64,000 bases of DNA from contig JBBIKW010000003.1 in NCBI GenBank assembly GCA_037445225.1, positions 186,001 to 250,000 on the forward strand. The letters are read 5' to 3'. Position 1 is the first letter of the stretch. Each line of letters begins with the position of its first letter. Positions 61,062-64,000 of the stretch are shown here, one piece after another. The position numbers and the translations under genes were made by a program. This DNA comes from M3007 sp037445225 (GTDB lineage Bacteria; Bacteroidota; Bacteroidia; Chitinophagales; Saprospiraceae). Under the pieces are notes generated by a model that made no database searches, was not told where the DNA came from, and saw nothing but the letters and a program-made list of their open reading frames with translations.

Positions 61062-62747
61062 ATGACTACATTTCAAGATTTAGGGCTTTCTGAAGCCCTG
61101 CTCAAGGGCATTGCCGCCTTAGGCTTTGAAAGCCCTACACCCATTCAGCAGCAAGTGATTCCGGCTGCGTTATCTTCTAATGCCGATTTAGTTGCCCTAG
61201 CTCAGACCGGCACGGGGAAAACCGCAGCTTTTGGGTTGCCGCTGTTGCAGCGCCTAAACACCCAGGCAAAGAGCGTTCAAGCCGTGGTGCTTTGTCCTAC
61301 GCGCGAGCTGTGCGTTCAGGTGGCAAGCGACCTGGCGAATTACGCGCGTTTTGCCCAAACCTACAAGGTCGTAGCCGTCTATGGGGGCGCCAGCATAGAG
61401 ACCCAAATGCGCCAGCTAAAAGCGGGAGCACACATCGTGGTGGCCACCCCCGGACGACTAGTTGACCTCTTAGTGCGCCAAGCGCTCTCTCTAGATCAAG
61501 TATCGCATGTAGTGCTCGACGAGGCCGATGAGATGCTCAGCATGGGCTTTCGCGATGCCTTGGATATTATCTTAGATGCTGCCGAAAATCGCCAAGCGCT
61601 GTGGCTGTTCTCGGCTACGATGCCCGACGAGGTGCGCGCTATTGCCAACACCTACATGACGGCGCCCATAGAGATCGGCACCGCCTCGCGCCAACAGGCC
61701 AATGCCGACATCGCCCATGTCTATTACGTATGCCGCCCAGAGCACCGCTACGACGCTCTAAAGCGCGTAGTCGACGCTCACCCGGGCATCTACGGTCTGA
61801 TTTTTTGCCGTACCCGTGCAGAAGCTAAGGAGATAGCCGAACAAATGATTCGCGACGGCTACAACGCCGATGCGCTACACGGCGACTTAGCCCAGAGCGA
61901 TCGCGACCGCGTCATGCAGCGCTTTCGCGACCGCCACCTGCAGCTGCTCGTCGCCACCGACGTGGCCGCCCGAGGCATCGACGTCAGCGATATCTCTCAC
62001 GTCATCCAATATGGGCTGCCCGACGAGCCAGAAGTGTACGTACACCGCGCCGGCCGCACCGGGCGCGCCGGTCGAAAAGGCGTTTCTATTAGTATCATTA
62101 CACCGAGAATGGAAGAGCGCATCCGCCAAATTGAGCGCCGCGTCCGAATTCTCATAACCCGCTCGCTTATTCCAACCGGCCCAGAAGTGTGCCGGCGCCA
62201 GCTGTTTCACATCATCCAAAACATTCGCGATCAGGAAGTCCAACGCGACCAGATAGCGCCTTTCTTGGCTGAGATCTACGCAGCGCTCCACGACTTGAGC
62301 AAAGAAGAACTCATCGAGCGTTTCGCCAGCGCCGAGTTCAACCGCTTTTTAGCCTACTATCGAGAGGCGGCCGACATTAATATCGGTGCTGGTCGAACGC
62401 GCTCTACCCGAGCAGAGGGGAACGCATCCGACCAAGTCAGAAACAGCCGCGCCGCACTACAGCGCCTGTTTATCAACGTAGGTTTTATGGACGGCCTGCA
62501 AAAGAAGGATGTGCTCTCGCTGCTCATCCACACCTGCCGCGTACCTAAACACGCCATCGGCAAAGTCGACATCAAGCGTGCCCACACCTTGGTCGATGTG
62601 GCGCCCTCCTTTGTGCGCAACGTGCGCCGCGGTTTAGAGGCCTTCGACGTCAATGGTCGGCGCATCCGCGTCAGAGAAGACGTCCCCGCTCCCGGCAGCA
62701 AAGCTCCGTGGGAAAAGCGAAAGCGAACCGCACCGGCGCTCCCCTAA
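61062..62747 (+). CDS. DEAD-box RNA helicase with DbpA-type RNA-binding domain
   Basis: A 561-residue helicase. The Q motif is TFQDLGLSEALLKGI ... TPIQQQVIP; Walker A is AQTGTGKT; then PTRELCVQ, TPGRLVDLL, the DEAD box, SAT, ARGID and HRAGRTGRAG. A helical middle part and a C-terminal DbpA-like RNA-binding domain (about 470-545) with LFINVGFMDGLQKKDVLSLL and VDIKRAHTLVDVA follow. The arrangement is that of DeaD/CsdA, which unwinds structured RNA, often in the cold or in ribosome assembly. It overlaps the stop of the outer-membrane protein gene by 4 nt. Confidence 0.95.
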   Translation: MTTFQDLGLSEALLKGIAALGFESPTPIQQQVIPAALSSNADLVALAQTGTGKTAAFGLPLLQRLNTQAKSVQAVVLCPTRELCVQVASDLANYARFAQTYKVVAVYGGASIETQMRQLKAGAHIVVATPGRLVDLLVRQALSLDQVSHVVLDEADEMLSMGFRDALDIILDAAENRQALWLFSATMPDEVRAIANTYMTAPIEIGTASRQQANADIAHVYYVCRPEHRYDALKRVVDAHPGIYGLIFCRTRAEAKEIAEQMIRDGYNADALHGDLAQSDRDRVMQRFRDRHLQLLVATDVAARGIDVSDISHVIQYGLPDEPEVYVHRAGRTGRAGRKGVSISIITPRMEERIRQIERRVRILITRSLIPTGPEVCRRQLFHIIQNIRDQEVQRDQIAPFLAEIYAALHDLSKEELIERFASAEFNRFLAYYREAADINIGAGRTRSTRAEGNASDQVRNSRAALQRLFINVGFMDGLQKKDVLSLLIHTCRVPKHAIGKVDIKRAHTLVDVAPSFVRNVRRGLEAFDVNGRRIRVREDVPAPGSKAPWEKRKRTAPALP

Positions 62748-63505
62748 AAGAATACACCTACTCGCAGGGTAAGAGCATTAGACGTCGCCTTGGAGCTCTC
62801 GCGTCGCCATTCGGCAGCATTAGGTGGCAATACAGATCCTTTGTTGGTCGTCATATCGGTGAACAGCTGCTGAAACTGCAGCCCTCCGACCAGCGTAATG
62901 CTGGCACTGATCTCGTATTCGACCCCAGCGCCAAAGCCCCAAGACAGCGCCAGGCTGGTCACGTCGCGCTTGATGTTTTCGTCCTCGGCGCGCATCGGCA
63001 CATTGCCGCGGATGTTCCCGTTGGCGCGGCTTAGGAAACCCAAGGTGAAAATCGGCGCCTCAGCATAGAAGCGCAGGGGCGAGTCCTCTCCCAACCCTCC
63101 GAGAAAACGCAGGCTTATCGGTACCTCGACATAGCCGAGACTGTAATGCAAACGCGCATCCTTAAGCAGCGTATCTAAGGAAGGATCGCTCAAATTGGAA
63201 TTGGGCAGGAGCACTGCTCGAGGGTATCCATTCAGAATTTCTCCACCGTGATTGAGTGCCAAAGCAAGACCTGCCGTAAAGGCATAGTTGCGCGCAAAGT
63301 AATATTCGCCCTGAACGCCAAACTTTATCCCCCAATTGACGCGCGTACCTTCGAGCAGCTTGTCGTCGGTGCGCATCCACGACCACGTAGGACTAGTGTG
63401 AATACCAAAACGGAAAGTGCTGTACGGCTCGACCCATTGGGCCGATAGGCGAATGGCTACAAAAACAAAGAGGAACAGCAACAGCCAAAAATTTTTTTTC
63501 ATCAT
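62744..63505 (-). CDS. Outer-membrane beta-barrel protein
   Basis: A 253-residue protein with a signal peptide (MMKKNFWLLLFLFVFVAIRLSAQ). The body has alternating strands of the OMP_b-brl_2/PorT type: FRFGIHTSPTWSWM, KFGVQGEYYFARNYAFTAGLAL, SLGYVEVPISLRFLGG, LALSWGFGAGVEYEIS and a last strand ending LRVGVFF. PorT-like barrels in this phylum serve T9SS or have unknown roles; this one cannot be pinned down. It is divergent from gldB with only 81 nt in between. Confidence 0.85.
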   Translation of the reverse strand: MMKKNFWLLLFLFVFVAIRLSAQWVEPYSTFRFGIHTSPTWSWMRTDDKLLEGTRVNWGIKFGVQGEYYFARNYAFTAGLALALNHGGEILNGYPRAVLLPNSNLSDPSLDTLLKDARLHYSLGYVEVPISLRFLGGLGEDSPLRFYAEAPIFTLGFLSRANGNIRGNVPMRAEDENIKRDVTSLALSWGFGAGVEYEISASITLVGGLQFQQLFTDMTTNKGSVLPPNAAEWRRESSKATSNALTLRVGVFF

Positions 63506-63586
63506 ATCCAGTTTTTTTTGTGCCGGGAAATGGATTTCTATTGTGATTTATCGGCGCTAAAATCGCAGTTCTTTTCTGGACGATAT

Positions 63587-64000
63587 ATGCTCTCGAAGAT
63601 TTTAACCCAGAGATGGTTTTGGTTAACAGCCCTCCTCAGCATGGTGTGGATGGGCTGCCAAGAAGATGTCCCCCCTGCAACAGTCCTGCGCTTCGACGAG
63701 GACTTGATCGCCCTCGACTCCAATCGACTGCAGGAGGGTTTTGAGGCGTTGGCGCACAAGTACCCCGACTTTTTGCCTTTTTTCATTCAGGAGATCGCTC
63801 GAGATCCTCAAAAAGCCGATGCATCTCCCGAAAAAGCGCTGATTAGTTTTGCCTTAGCCCCACAAATTCGCCGTCTGTACGACTCTTGCCGAGTGGTATT
63901 TCCTGACTTTGAAGAGCAAGCGCGCGTCTTGGCACATTTAGCCCATCGTTATTCGGTGCTTTTTCCACAACGCCCCTCCTTGCGCTTTGTCGTTGCTATC
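63587..64000 (+). CDS. gldB: Gliding motility lipoprotein GldB, N-terminal part
   Basis: The first 138 residues are present; the gene runs off the window. It starts MLSKILTQRWFWLTALLSMV with a lipoprotein-like signal ending at Cys24 (WMGC). The following part is typical of GldB: FDEDLIALDSNRLQEGFEAL, KYPDFLPFFI, VFPDFEEQARVLAHLAHRYS and LFPQRPSLRFVVAI. GldB is a lipoprotein required for gliding and T9SS in flavobacteria and is kept in many non-gliding Bacteroidota. It is divergent from the outer-membrane protein gene. Confidence 0.85.
   Translation, partial: MLSKILTQRWFWLTALLSMVWMGCQEDVPPATVLRFDEDLIALDSNRLQEGFEALAHKYPDFLPFFIQEIARDPQKADASPEKALISFALAPQIRRLYDSCRVVFPDFEEQARVLAHLAHRYSVLFPQRPSLRFVVAI

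Overview
The window is a bacterial chromosome segment from the phylum Bacteroidota. Supporting evidence: a fused LpxC-FabZ protein, a fused SecDF, a DUF5686 outer-membrane barrel, DUF2851 and DUF6913-type proteins, a start of gldB, a DUF1800/DUF1501 pair, secreted proteins ending in type IX secretion (T9SS) sorting domains, and promoters of the Bacteroidota type (TTG about 20 nt before TAnnTTTG). Menaquinone is made by the futalosine route (mqnD), and succinate dehydrogenase is of the three-subunit sdhCAB type. A Saprospiria-like lineage is possible, but the sequence alone does not settle it.

Layout. 0-3.6 kb: end of a DUF5686 gene, then lpxC-fabZ, lpxA and an ABC ATPase (lipid A and fatty acid synthesis). 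3.7-10.5 kb: envelope proteins, an aldehyde dehydrogenase and NADP-isocitrate dehydrogenase. 10.6-12.6 kb: three decayed minus-strand genes for membrane proteins, one with a von Willebrand A-like motif. 13.1-18.3 kb: mqnD, an RluA-type pseudouridine synthase, prfA, and a NarL-type regulator with its TPR histidine kinase. 18.6-28.9 kb: a PAP2-like protein, DUF2851, a large reprolysin-like T9SS protease, the DUF1501/DUF1800 pair and a DUF4129-like protein. 28.9-30.6 kb: pgk, DUF2892 and a possible 32-residue membrane protein. 30.7-32.6 kb: a gene graveyard with two hairpin repeats, a frameshifted outer-membrane barrel gene and a transposase remnant. 32.7-43.7 kb: a glycosyltransferase, a CrtZ-like hydroxylase, secDF, a nuclease-family hydrolase, a DASS transporter, an OmpA-like protein with an HHH/coiled-coil partner, an amidase and a DinB-like protein. 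43.7-50.2 kb: sdhCAB, cdd, and a T9SS protein with PKD, Kazal and dockerin-like parts. 50.3-56.7 kb: a conserved helical protein, an RluB/RsuA-type synthase with a basic tail, a SWIM zinc-finger protein, a DadA-like oxidase and a secreted unknown. 57-64 kb: recA, the overlapping accA-DUF6913-dapA operon, a self-contained tRNA-Asp unit, a DEAD-box helicase, an outer-membrane barrel and the start of gldB.

Most of the window is ordinary, densely packed core genome with small overlaps between neighbours. The parts that ordinary annotation would miss are the two decayed stretches. Reading across frames recovers coherent proteins there, broken by indels and by in-frame stops. Other points worth a look are the covarying hairpin repeats, the promoters lying so close to start codons that the mRNAs should be leaderless, and the small proteins and terminators. 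No rRNA, CRISPR array or intact mobile element was seen.
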